From Candidula unifasciata (Eukaryota > Mollusca > Gastropoda > Stylommatophora > Geomitridae), in contig CAJHNH020001101.1 in assembly GCA_905116865.2 (NCBI GenBank), positions 62,001 to 126,000 of the forward strand: DNA of 64,000 nucleotides, written 5' to 3'. Both the position numbers and the translations under genes were made by a program. Below are positions 9,601 through 17,879 of this stretch, one piece after another. How positions within the stretch are numbered: the stretch's first letter is position 1; each line of letters begins with the position of its first letter. The notes beneath the pieces were generated by a model. That model had not been told where the DNA came from and did not search any database. It saw nothing but the letters and a program-made list of their open reading frames with translations.

Positions 9601-12476
9601 ATATCCCTACAGGCTGGGAAGAGGGTCTGCTGGGTATGTGTGCAGGGTAAGTGACAGTGTGACAATTTTGCTAGATCACACTAGAATCAGTGTTCTTTTA
9701 ATTGTAGTCCTTGCTGTGTGGTGTTGGTCGACATGTCTGTCCACTGCCTTCTGACTCATGTACTGTCAGTCATTTTTACACAGATGTTCTTCTTGTAGTC
9801 CTTGCTGTGTGGTGTGGTGTTGGTCATCATGTGTGGTCACTGCCTTGTGTCTCCTGAAACATCTGTCATTTCTCCTACAGATGTTCTTATAGTCCATGCT
9901 GTGTGGTGTTGGTCATCATGTATGGTCACTGCCTTGTGTCTCCTGAAACATCTGTCATTTCTCCTACAGATGTTCTTATAGTCTATGCTGTGTGGTGTTG
10001 GTCGTCATGTGTGGTCACTGCCTTGTTACTCCTGAAACATCTGTCATTTCTCCTACAGATGTTCTTATAGTCCATGCTGTGTGGTGTTGGTCATCATGTG
10101 TAGTCACTGCCTTGTGTCTCCTGAAACATCTGTCATTTCTCGTACAGATGTTCTTATAGTCCATGCTGTGTGGTGTTGGTCGTCATGTGTGGTCACTGCC
10201 TTGTGTCTCCTGAAACATCTGTCATTTCTCGTACAGATGTTCTTATAGTCCATGCTGTGTGGTGTTGGTCGTCATGTGTGGTCACTGCCTTGTGTATCCT
10301 GAAACATCTGTCATTTCTCGTACAGATGTTCTTATAGTCCATGCTGTGTGGTGTTGGTCGTCATGTGTGGTCACTGCCTTGTGTATCCTGAAACATCTGT
10401 CAATTCTCCTACAGATGTTCTTATAGTCCATGCTGTGTGGTGTGGTGTTGGTCGTCATGTGTGGTCACTGCCTTGTGTCTCCTGAAACATCTGTCATTTC
10501 TCGTACAGATGTTCTTATAGTCCATGCTGTGTGGTGTGGTGTTGGTCATCATGTGTGGCCACTGCCTTGTGTCTCCTGAAACATCTGTCATTTCTCCTAC
10601 AGATGTTCTTATAGTCCATGCTGTGTGGTGTTGGTCATCATGTGTGGTCACTGCCTTGTGTATCCTGAAACATCTGTCATTTCTCGTACAGATGTTCTTA
10701 TAGTCCATGCTGTGTGGTGTTGGTCATCATGTGTGGTCACTGCCTTGTGTATCCTGAAACATCTGTCATTTCTCCTACAGATGTTCTTATAGTCCATGCT
10801 GTGTGGTGTGGTGTTGGTCGTCATGTGTGGTCACTGCCTTGTGTATCCTGAAACATCTGTCATTTCTCCTACAGATGTTCTTATAGTCCAACCTGTGTTG
10901 GTCATCATGTGTGGCCACTGCCTTCTGTCTTGTGTACTACTAATCATTGACTTACATTGATTGTCTCCTAGAATGACATTTAACATAATTGGATTTTTGG
11001 CCTGACTTACATTGATTGTCTCGTAGAATGACATTTAACATAATTAGATGTTTTGCCTGACATACATGGATTGTCTCCTAGAATGACATTTGACATAATT
11101 GGATGTTTTGCCTGACTTACATTGAGTGTCTCCTAGAATGACATTTGACATAATTGGATGTTTTGCCTGACTTATATTGAGTGTCTCCTAGAATGACATT
11201 TGACATAATTGGATGTTTTGCCTGACTTACATTGAGTGTCTCCTAGAATGACATTTGACATAATTGGATGTTTTGCCTGACTTATATTGAGTGTCTCCTA
11301 GAATGACATTTGATATAATTGGATGTTTTGCCTGACTTACATTGAGTGTCTCCTAGAATGACTATTTATATAATTGGATGTTTTGCCTGACTCACATTGA
11401 GTGTCTCCTAGAATGACATTTGATATAATTGGATGTTTTGCCTGACTTACATTGAGTGTCTCCTAGAATGGCAATTGATATAATTGGATGTTTTGCCTGA
11501 CTTATATTGAGTGTCTCCTAGAATGACAATTGATATAATTGGATGTTTTGCCTGACTTATATTGAGTGTCTCCTAGAATGACAATTGATATAATTGGATG
11601 TTTTGCCTGACTTACATTGAGTGTCTCCTAGAATGACGAATGACATAACCAGTGTGCCAAAATGTTCAACTATCTACTCTTCTTTAGGCAATATTTTTGC
11701 ATTGGAAAGAATAGACTTGATATGTAGCTGATAGTTTAGTTCATACTTAGTTTTCTGTATGTTTATGCTTGAGTATGATTGTGCTTTCCAGAGAAAAGAG
11801 ACGACTCATCATTCCACCAAATCTGGCTTATGGAAAAGCTGGATATCCCCCGGTGATTCCTCGTAAGTATATGAAATTTAGCTACATCATCATCATCACC
11901 ATTGTTGTCATCATAATCAACATATTGTCATTATCTTCCTCATCTTCATAGTTTCAGCATTATCATCATCGTTGTTGTGACCATTATCATCAATAGTGTT
12001 ATCGTCGTCATTATCACCTTCGTCGTCATTATCGTCAGCACTGTTGTTGTTACCACCCCTACTGCAGTCTTCCCCTTGTCTCTGTTTATCTCTCTTTTCA
12101 TCCCATCCCTTCAAAACCTAAGCATTTGATTGTTCTTATTCCCATTAAGTTAAGAGTTAATGCCCCAATATTATAAATATTCACAGTTAACTTTCCCTGT
12201 CATTTTGTTGTTGTTGCTAATTTATTTATTAAAAATAGATTCAACGATTCTGTGTCCCCAGCCGATGCCACCTTGTTATTTGATGTGACATTGGTCAGTA
12301 TTACCAAGCATGGATACGGCACTTCTGTAGACATCGACTATCTCCTCCAGCTGTGCAAGTTTCTTCTATTTCCTGCCGCTGCCCTGTACATTTTCTACTA
12401 CTTGTACTGCCGCTACAAAGCCGAGACTCAGGCAACAAAACAGTTTCGTGGAAAAAACAGCCGTAAGAAAAAATAG
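3432..12476 (+). CDS. FKBP11: FKBP11-like peptidyl-prolyl cis-trans isomerase, signal peptide plus C-terminal membrane anchor (six exons)
   Basis: Joined coding exons are 3432-3608, 5899-5961, 7052-7145, 9613-9646, 11792-11862 and 12262-12476, which gives 654 nt and 217 residues (human FKBP11 is about 201). Residues 1-24 form a signal peptide. The FKBP domain spans about 60-160. It shows HYTG (78-81), IFDSS (88-92), QVIPGW (108-113) and LAYG (134-137), then FDV (153-155). These hold the usual Tyr, Phe-Asp, Val-Ile, Trp, Tyr and Phe of the prolyl pocket. Tyr141 stands where FKBP12 has His87. A hydrophobic segment at about 177-196 is followed by a Lys/Arg-rich tail ending SRKKK, the FKBP11 layout of a luminal or secretory-pathway domain with one C-terminal anchor. 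Known family role: proline isomerisation during folding of secreted proteins in the ER. All exon phases agree (0,0,1,2,1). The family is certain; the FKBP11 subtype rests on the anchor and size. Confidence 0.9.
3739..4381. mobile_element. Foldback MITE with telomere-like (TTAGGG) inverted core and 8-bp TSD
   Basis: Flanked by ATTTCTTG at 3731-3738 and again at 4382-4389. Termini CTCTCCTTTCAACTGCGGCC and its complement (CTACGGCC version) are inverted. The inverted arms extend inward through GTGTGTTGGCGATAGACAGC and then into TTAGGG/TTTGGG runs (about 4011-4065) opposed by CCCTAA runs (about 4105-4220). The left arm has about 90 bp more than the right at 3835-3930. No transposase frame, so non-autonomous. 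An 8-bp target duplication is found in hAT, P and some Merlin elements; I cannot choose between them. Lies in FKBP intron 1. Confidence 0.88.
4905..5100 (-). mobile_element. tRNA-derived SINE, family S1
   Basis: On the minus strand a tRNA-like head (about 5095-5040) is followed by the body shared by the other S1 copies, with AGTAAAGGTGGCCAGCATGA and GACCACATCACCTACCGAGT on the minus strand. An A-run at 5029-5039 interrupts head and body. Other copies are at 25625, 32610, 35215, 44165, 56940 and 61465. Confidence 0.7.
5455..5880. repeat. Imperfect tandem array, TGTGTAAATACAGAC unit, in FKBP intron 1
   Basis: About ten degenerate copies of a 31-37 bp unit containing TTCTGTGTAAATACAGACAC and CACAGACATAAAG. 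The last copy (5858-5873) merges with the polypyrimidine tract of exon 2's acceptor. A decayed copy of exon 2 lies inside at 5694-5735. Confidence 0.88.
5694..5735 (+). pseudogene. Ghost copy of FKBP exon 2 inside intron 1
   Basis: 42 bases align without gaps to the first 42 bases of exon 2 (5899-5940) with 34 matches, about 81 percent. In the exon 2 frame it reads SKQVECSELSADQD against NKPADCLELSENQD. The upstream intron also aligns loosely (TTCTGTCTAAATACAGACAT against TTCTGTGTAAATACAGAATG). It begins at a weak acceptor (TTCTTATAG). There is no donor equivalent to GTAGGT after it, so it probably cannot act as a normal exon. Confidence 0.7.
5899..5961 (+). CDS. FKBP11: FKBP11-like gene exon 2
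   Basis: 21 codons, NKPADCLELSENQDELQVHY plus T. Acceptor TTTTTCACTTTCAG, donor GTAGGT. The end HYT joins G of exon 3 to make the HYTG that opens the prolyl-isomerase fold in this family. Confidence 0.9.
6135..6598. repeat. 33-bp minisatellite, about 14 copies, in FKBP intron 2
   Basis: Unit is TTAAAATACTTTATAGAACC followed by CTCTTCTTCTTCG, varying by whole TTC triplets. Because 33 is a multiple of three, long open frames exist on both strands (6115-6609 plus, 6190-6600 minus). They have no start context, splice logic or family resemblance, so I treat them as repeat artefacts. Confidence 0.96.
6738..6860 (+). mobile_element. Interspersed repeat, family S2 (minus-sense fragment)
   Basis: Contains ACTAGTCGACTTCTACGACA, CTTGTTGGGTAGGCAGTGGG and TTGGGGACCCCAGAACCCAC. 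The same words occur inverted at 27605-27905 and in pieces at 36885, 39220, 52240, 57320 and 60150, so this is a dispersed short retroelement rather than unique sequence. Confidence 0.65.
7052..7145 (+). CDS. FKBP11: FKBP11-like gene exon 3
   Basis: Encodes GYLETGDIFDSSENAAKKPI then TLVLGNRQVIP and one base of a Gly codon. Acceptor TCACATGGCAG, donor GTATGA. Holds the Phe-Asp and Val-Ile pocket residues of FKBPs. Confidence 0.95.
7150..7450. repeat. Low-complexity CTCACT, GT and GAGA tracts
   Basis: CTCACTCACT-rich stretch to about 7350, then a short TGTGTG run and purine GAGAGA tract. Simple-sequence DNA just inside FKBP intron 3. Confidence 0.85.
7500..7740 (-). pseudogene. LINE 3' end (C-terminus of ORF2), family L1n
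   Basis: The minus strand reads [18 protein letters not shown] then TLR, LLKMATVRLWKC across small shifts. It ends in the family's tail, TGATGTTGTTCTTAATTCAG. This is the segment that follows RNase H in I/Nimb-like non-LTR elements. Severely 5'-truncated. Confidence 0.75.
7748..8075. repeat. About 26-bp tandem array, 12-13 copies
   Basis: Unit is close to AAGTTGAAAGTTTTGACCCC plus AAGTA. Variants alternate in threes: the block starting TTTCAACCCCAAGTAAACTT at about 7769 recurs at about 7867. Lies in FKBP intron 3. Confidence 0.93.
8190..8400 (+). pseudogene. LINE ORF2 C-terminal fragment, second I-like subfamily
   Basis: Across frames it reads YAGNQRTIVNQHRTG, then a shifted ISVATLRDILKMGSKCL-like stretch and CSMC. 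This matches the NQxRTGT ... TLR.IL terminal region after RNase H in I-clade elements. Related to the copy at 63440-63935. Decayed by stops and a frameshift. Confidence 0.6.
8697..8946 (-). mobile_element. tRNA-derived SINE with A tail
   Basis: The minus strand starts near CATGGCTGCGGGATG and carries a tRNA-like head with A box TAGCGAAGTTGG and B box GGGTTCACTCCC. It ends after about 230 bp with GGATACGTT and a run of A (8700-8714 on plus as T). It is distinctly GC-richer than its surroundings, suggesting a fairly recent insertion. I could not define a target duplication. Confidence 0.75.
9010..9350 (-). pseudogene. LINE 3' end, family L1n (RNase H tail to terminus)
   Basis: The minus strand reads GSAPMGGEFIHDKLYVLNAL, then AQTDHGLERPVQLGVSMESG and STLRGKAK. 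A shifted frame continues WPYHQTATGTIGIGTLHWLL and SLWECPKYYDVSS with a stop. This is the longest of the dispersed tail copies and shows they begin inside the RNase H region. Confidence 0.82.
9613..9646 (+). CDS. FKBP11: FKBP11-like gene exon 4, a 34-nt microexon
   Basis: Acceptor ATATCCCTACAG, donor GTAAGT. It completes a Gly codon, encodes WEEGLLGMCA and starts another Gly codon. It exactly fills the gap between QVIPG (exon 3) and EKRR (exon 5), giving the conserved IPGWEEGLLGMCAGEKRR. It includes the Trp at the floor of the FKBP pocket. Too short to find as an open frame. Confidence 0.93.
9700..10925. repeat. 89-94 bp tandem array, about 13 copies, in FKBP intron 4
   Basis: Unit contains ATGTTCTTATAGTCCATGCT, GTGTGGTGTTGGTCATCATG, TGTGGTCACTGCCTTGTGTC and CTGAAACATCTGTCATTTCT. 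Length is 89 bp (for example 9881 to 9970), or 94 where GTGGT is doubled. Most units contain TCATTTCTCCTACAG, which looks like a 3' splice site. Confidence 0.97.
10930..11645. repeat. 54-55 bp tandem array, about 13 copies, in FKBP intron 4
   Basis: Unit contains TTACATTGAGTGTCTCCTAG, AATGACATTTGACATAATTG and GATGTTTTGCCTGAC. It follows the 89-bp array directly. Copies are very alike in the middle and more divergent at the left edge. Confidence 0.97.
11792..11862 (+). CDS. FKBP11: FKBP11-like gene exon 5
   Basis: 71 nt. Acceptor TTGTGCTTTCCAG, donor GTAAGT. Encodes EKRRLIIPPNLAYGKAGYPP then VIP. LAYG carries the conserved pocket Tyr. Phase 2 in, phase 1 out, in agreement with its neighbours. 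Confidence 0.95.
11880..12060. repeat. ATC/GTC-rich low-complexity tract
   Basis: Degenerate CATCATCATC, TCGTCGTCAT and TGTTGTTGTT runs fill FKBP intron 5. Confidence 0.75.
12262..12476 (+). CDS. FKBP11: FKBP11-like gene exon 6: end of the domain, membrane anchor and basic tail
   Basis: Acceptor TCTGTGTCCCCAG. The first two bases complete a Pro codon, then DATLLFDVTLVSI closes the FKBP fold. Hydrophobic CKFLLFPAAALYIFYYLYC forms the anchor. The tail is rich in Lys and Arg and ends NSRKKK before TAG 12474-12476. Confidence 0.95.
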
Positions 12477-12835
12477 TTACTTTGTAATGTATTTATTACG
12501 TTTGTTAAAGGAAAGCATTTGAGAAATTGTACAAAATTACTTGCTAGTTAACGTTTAATTTCTTTTTTGGTATGGTTTTTTTTTCAATTTCTGCTTGTTA
12601 CTGAAAACATGAATGACTAAACTTTGCAAAAGTTATGTTAATTGTTAAATTACTGAATTTGTTTACGTGTTTATGATTATCAGATATTAGTACAACAGGA
12701 GATAAAAGCGATTTGCACATTGTTTTCTTTCTTCTGTTTGTCCTCTACTTATTTCTTTAATCAAAGCTAGACATTGAAAACTGTTCAACATATCTGTACA
12801 TATGATTTACAGGCTTTCTTTTACGTAACCCTGAA

Positions 12836-12841
12836 AATAAA
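12836..12841 (+). promoter_or_regulatory. Polyadenylation signal AATAAA of the FKBP11-like gene
   Basis: Canonical AATAAA 360 bp after the stop codon, followed by a GT/T-rich stretch (TTTATTTGTTCGTTCG). The AT-rich 12477-12835 would be the 3' UTR. The cleavage site cannot be set from sequence alone. Confidence 0.6.
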
Positions 12842-13235
12842 GTTTATTTGTTCGTTCGTATATATTTTTTTAAAATAGCAAAGCTGCCTAAAAAACGTTT
12901 GTACCCTTCAGTAAAAGAAAAACCAAAATGCAAATTATAATGCTAAATTTATACAAGTACCAGTGAATAAGTCAGCTTTTTTTCTTCTGCCGTCACCATT
13001 AAAATTGACATGTGTATTAATTCTGGCTTCTAGCGGCAGCAGTTAACTAGGGTATTTGTGAGAACACTTATTTCTTCTGAAGTTCAGAGCAGTGTTTCTC
13101 CATTGTAAGTTTGAACAAGAAGTGGATAATAATTTAAAAAAATTATATCTCTTTATTTGTAATTATTGCATTAGTTGGTTGCGTATCCTTTACATGAAAT
13201 TGCAGAAACCAAACCCAGCATTTTTTGGCTGTGGT
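12842..13235. other. Intergenic AT-rich stretch
   Basis: No coding, RNA or repeat structure recognised. A long plus-strand open frame beginning near 13092 has no family resemblance and runs into a SINE. Confidence 0.4.
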
Positions 13236-13239
13236 GGTT

Positions 13240-13390
13240 TTTTTAGGCAAATTTACTTACAGCAGTTTGCCATTGCTTTCTGGACAGTCGGTTTCTCGAT
13301 ACCACTGTCGAAACCAACGCAAGGCCCGCAGCTGGGATCGAACCGGGCACTACGAAGCACGTTCGAAACGCCTAAGCCTAAGCCACAGAC
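13240..13390 (-). mobile_element. tRNA-derived SINE
   Basis: The minus strand has A-box-like TGGCTTAGGCTTAGG and B box GGTTCGATCCC with a Ser/Leu-like long head. A body follows (TGGTATCGAGAAACCGACTG, then GCAATGGCAAACTGCTGTAA) and an A-rich end (CCTAAAAAAACC). Confidence 0.7.
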
Positions 13391-13689
13391 AAGGACAATT
13401 ATTTCTTTGCTCTGCTCAAAAACAATGTTTGTTTATGCTTATTTTGCAGGGTTAATCAAGGGTACAACTTACATTTATAACATTGATGCATATTTGTTTA
13501 TAAATAACTATTTGCCATTGAAGCATTTATCAGTTAACCAACTCGCTCTACCGCTACCTCCAATCTTTTGCTGTCTCCTGCAGCTCTTTTTATTTATATG
13601 TCCCCAAATTATTTCGCTTTTCATTATCTCCCTATTTCATTTCTCTCATGATGCTTCTCATGCATCACTTTACCACCATTGAGTCGTAA

Positions 13690-13790
13690 ATTGATGATTA
13701 CTGAACACTGAGTTAAGAATCGACATCATAACACACCCGGCTTACCCATAGCTGCTCCATCTCCCGCAGCACATGTCTTAAGATGTAGAT
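13690..13790 (-). pseudogene. LINE 3' terminal remnant, family L1n
   Basis: The minus strand ends TGATGTCGATTCTTAACTCA and is preceded by a decayed GAGATGGAGCAGCTATGGG. It matches the last about 90 bp of the other L1n tails and lies head-away from the next copy at 13885. Confidence 0.6.
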
Positions 13791-13884
13791 GCTGGCTTTT
13801 CTCGTAGCACACTGCATGAATTGATGAATGACATGCAAGATTTTGTAAGGGCTGTAAGATGTTGTATGGGCTGTAAGATCTTGT

Positions 13885-14112
13885 GTGGGAGTGAGTGCTG
13901 AGGCACAAATAGATCATCATGCTTTGAAGAGCTTGGTGAAGCGAGGAGTAATCAGGGGATCTGGTCAGTGCTTAACACTTGGGGAAGGGGCAAGATGGAC
14001 ATACGATCAGACTGTTACTGGTACCATCCAAACTGGAAGTCTATGCTTGCTGCTGAAGATGGGGAGGGAGCGCTTAGTAAGAAATCCTGACAGCTATGAT
14101 GTCAGTTCTTAA
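13885..14112 (+). pseudogene. LINE ORF2 C-terminus, family L1n
   Basis: An uninterrupted frame of 75 codons reads AQIDHHALKSLVKRGVIRGS, ARWTYDQTVTGTIQTGSLCL and ends YDVSS plus stop. The best-preserved tail in the window by frame. The parent is the I/Nimb-like element at 20025-23190. Confidence 0.82.
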
Positions 14113-14465
14113 TTTGTTATTTCTCTCTTTCTGTAAGTCTTTTCACATTCCGATGGCTATGGTGTATTCTTAATTTGTTATTTCTCTCTTTCTGTAAGTA
14201 TTTTCACATTCCCATGGCTATGGTGTCAGTTCTTAATTGTTATTTCTCTCTTTCTGTAAGTCTTTTCACATTCCGATGGCTATGGTGTCAGTTCTTAATT
14301 TGTTATTTCTGTCTGTAATTCTTTTCACATCCTGATAGATATGATGTCAGTTCTTAATTTGTTAAATCTCTATGTCTTTAATTCTTTTTTCAATTTGTTA
14401 TATCTCTATGTCTGTGATTTTTTTCACATCCCGATGGCTATGGTGTCTCTTCTTAATTCGTTATT
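14095..14465. repeat. About 63-bp tandem repeat at the LINE 3' end, five to six copies
   Basis: Unit contains GCTATGGTGTCAGTTCTTAA, TTTGTTATTTCTCTCTTTCT and GTAAGTCTTTTCACATTCCG. The first copy overlaps the stop codon and 3' UTR of the LINE fragment, so the array was amplified from the element's own end. Confidence 0.85.
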
Positions 14466-14539
14466 TCCCTCTGTAATAATACTTTCACTCCATGTTTTTA
14501 GGTCTCCCATTGTTTTCTTATAGTGCTGTATAGAACCTG

Positions 14540-14700
14540 TTATTATTATTTGCATCTGAGACATGGACAAGAAGCAGATAACTTCTGCTTCACTGGAGTT
14601 GTTGTTTTCAAGAAGAAAGCAAAGAATATCATGGAATGATAGGAAAACAAATGAGGCAGTCATCTTCAAGACAGATGAAAGTCTTTAACTGATTATACAA
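14540..14700 (+). pseudogene. Non-LTR retrotransposon C-terminal remnant
   Basis: One frame reads FASETWTRS, and a shifted frame reads KQRISWNDRKTNEAVI. These match the SETW and ISW.DR.TNEEV landmarks after the reverse transcriptase in endonuclease-type LINEs. Stops and at least one frameshift. Confidence 0.6.
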
Positions 14701-14974
14701 ATTGGGCATAAATAGTTAACTATTTTTCAAACATGTTATGAGATTAAATAGAGATTATCTCCTTCTAATGATGAGTGTAATTGGTTATCTTTATGAGTTA
14801 AATTTTCTCCAAGAAATCTTCATTACACTTTTTAATCTATCCATGTTGTCCTCATCATTTGTCTATAGAACCACATCTCTCCAGCTTTCACATATTTTGT
14901 TTAAATTTTTATTTGCTAATTGGCCGACTATCCATGATTCACTTTTTAACAACAGGATTGGCTCTGTATAGCAC

Positions 14975-15690
14975 TTAACCCTACCAGACCTGAGGCCCTG
15001 AACCTAACTGTCCATATAACCTGAGCTCCTGGGCATTAACATGAAAAAACCAACATGATGTACAAAAAAATTAGTTACATGCAAACAAGTGGTTAGAATA
15101 AGATAATACTTGGAGACTTGTAGAAAATAGGTTTACTTTTCATCTAGCCCCAATCTTCCACCTTTGTGTGCCAATCCACCTAGTAGGATCAGTCTTGTTT
15201 CAAAAAGTAAACACCAGATGTTGCTGTTTAAGGGACACGCCCCCCTTCTCTTACTATCGATCTAGTTTTAAATCTATAATTTTCATAATTCTCCTCCTCA
15301 CTCTAGCTCTCACTGACTGTGTCACTTCAACTGGAAACGTATTTCTTCATGAATGTATTCACAGTCTGAATTATCCAAAGTATCGATCACCTGTTGGACT
15401 GTGGAAAGCCTAGATCTACATCACTTTCTTGTCGAAGCCGCTTGTTTCATTGAGAATTTTCCGAATTATTTTCACATCAGACGACACAAAGAAATCTCAA
15501 CACACATGGGAAGTCATTCGCAATGACTAACCACAAAGTCTGATGGGGATTAGCTGGTTATTTTTAGTCTGTGACGCATATTTTTCACGTACTACGTAAA
15601 TTCTCGGAAAATAGAGCCAGCGGTATAGCGTCAGGTTAGAAAATTCCCGGGAAATCAGGCCAGCGGTCTGGAAGGGTTTAGATAGTACTT
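14975..15690. mobile_element. Possible decayed foldback element
   Basis: The left end ACCCTACCAGACCTGAGGCC is roughly inverted at 15620-15680 (on minus, ACCCTTCCAGACCGCTGGCC). The interior does not show a transposase. Inverted similarity is clear for only about 20 bp, so this is tentative. Confidence 0.35.
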
Positions 15691-15989
15691 GAATCATATG
15701 GGATCAAACCCAGTGCAGTAAAGTTGATCCTCTTGAGTTTATCCTCTAACTTAGAATATATAATCCTAAAACTACATCGTTAAGTCTATAAGTCTATATG
15801 TGAATTTCATTCAGCATTTGCAAATTTGTTTTGAGAATGAGAAAGTATTCATATCTTAATGTCCGTATTTTATAACTAATGGCTTCTTGTGGCCTTACAT
15901 GTATTTCGCCATGTTTTATTTTTGGTGTTTCCATGACGATAAACAGTGTGCATATTTCACAAAGTGCCTCATTTCATGTGGCCCCTGGC

Positions 15990-17060
15990 AGCACTTATGG
16001 GGATTGGTTTCACAGACATGGGCTCAATTCTGTCACAGATACAGGAAGTGGGTTATTTCACAGAGGAAGTGGGTTATGTCACAGACATGGGAAGTGGGTT
16101 ATGTCACAGATATGGGGCGTGGGTTATGCTACAGATACAGGAAGTGGGTTATGTCACAGATGAAGTGGGTTCTGTCACAGATAAGGAAGTGGGTTATTTC
16201 ACACAGGAAATGGGTTATTTCACAAAGGAAGTGGGTTATGTCATAGATATGGGAAGTGGGTTATGTCACAGATACAGTAAGTGGGTTATTTCACACATTA
16301 AGTGGGTTATGTCACAGATAAGGAAGTGGGTTATTTCACACAGGAAATGGGTTATTTCACACAGGAAGTGGGTTATATCACAGATACAGGAAGTGGGTTA
16401 TTTCACAGAGGAAGTGGGTTATGTCACAGATATGGGAAGTGGGTTATTTCACACATGAAGTGGGTTATGTCACAGATAAGGAAGTGGGTTATTTCACACA
16501 GGAAATGGGTTATTTCACAAAGGAAGTGGGTTATGTCACAGATACAGGAAGTGGGTTATTTCACATAGGAAGTGGGTTATGTCACAGATATGGGAAGTGG
16601 GTTATTTCACACATGAAGTGGGTAATGTCACAGATAAGGAAGTGGATTATTTCACACAGGAAATGGGTTATTTAACAAAGGAAGTGGGTTATGTCACAGA
16701 TAAATAAAGTGGGTTATTTCACAGATATGGGAAGTGGGTTATTTCACACATGAAGTGGGTTATGTCACAGATATGGGAAGTGGGTTATGTCACAGATATA
16801 GGAAGTGGGTTATTTCACACATGAAGTGGGTTATGTCACAGATAAGGAAGTGGGTTATTTCACACAGGAAATGGGTTATTTCACACAGGAAGTGGGTTAT
16901 GTCACAGATACAGGAAGAGGGTTATTTCACACAGGACATAGGTTGTGTCACAGATATGGGAAGTGGGTTATTTCACACATGAAGTGGGTTATGTCACAGA
17001 TACAGGAAGTGGGTTATTTCACACAGGAAGTGGATTGTCACAGAAACATGAACTGTGTTA
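15990..17060. repeat. 21-24 bp minisatellite, about 47 copies
   Basis: Units are GAAGTGGGTTATTTCACACAG (21) and GAAGTGGGTTATGTCACAGATA with CAG (24). They are arranged in a higher-order pattern in which STOP-free frames such as KWVISHRKWVMSQ recur. No evidence of real coding. Confidence 0.96.
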
Positions 17061-17374
17061 TGCCTGAGGAAGCCGAAGTGGGTTATATTATATTGCTGAG
17101 CTCAAATTTTGTCTGATATTGTTGGCAAACTAATTATTAAATATTGTTTTGATTTCTACACTCACTTTGACTTGTTAATTATTTGGATACTGTAGTAGAC
17201 GAGAGAATTAAATACAACCAGAAAACAAACTGCAGAGACAATTCCTTAAACACATAATTAAGTCAATCAATCAGGTGCCATTTCAACACTAAATGTTGAC
17301 CGCAGTGAAATTACCAGGCAATAACTTTATGACCTCTTTTTTATTTTTCCCATGTCACTGTGTTACTATCTTGA

Positions 17375-17555
17375 GAAGTCTCTGGCCCAGCAGTTAAGAA
17401 TGCTGGGCTCTGATGCAGGAGACCCAGGTTTGAATCCTTGACAAGGTGGGTTTTGTTTCTGTTGGGGGTCAAAGTTCAATCCTAATCTGCAGTCCATGGT
17501 AATTGCACCAGCCAAGTGGCCGTAAAACCTCGGGTTTACACCCCCCTCCCCCACC
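17375..17555 (+). mobile_element. tRNA-derived SINE
   Basis: A box TGGCCCAGCAGTTAAGA and B box GGTTTGAATCC lie 35 bp apart, giving a normal RNA polymerase III promoter layout. The body reads AGTCCATGGTAATTGCACCA, GCCAAGTGGCCGTAAAACCT. It ends in an A-rich tract (17560-17568). Confidence 0.75.
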
Positions 17556-17879
17556 CTAACAAAAAAAAGTGCTAAATACAGATATTGATGACAAATCTAT
17601 CTTTTACCAGTCTGCTGCAAGCTAACAGCCAATGGAATTAGCTATGTGTCCTGTAAAGAGGTCACTAAAGACAAGTCTGAAAACTGACATTTATGGGGAA
17701 TTGGACCAAACTGAAATTGTTAGTTTTGCAGCTTCTCAGGCTGAAAAAGTTAAATTTAGCTAAGCCATTTTATGCAGCTGTTTTATTGTCTGTGTTTTGT
17801 ATGCTGAAGAAGGCTCTCTAGCCAAAGTATTCATTTTATCACTTGTTAATGTGGTTAAGTCAACCAGTTCAAATTTATG

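Noticed and set aside
9700..11645. CRISPR-like array
   Set aside because: Units are contiguous tandem repeats without unique spacers, in a eukaryotic intron.
15879..17116. Overlapping frames with KWVISHRKWVMSQ repeats
   Set aside because: Artefacts of the 21-24 bp array.
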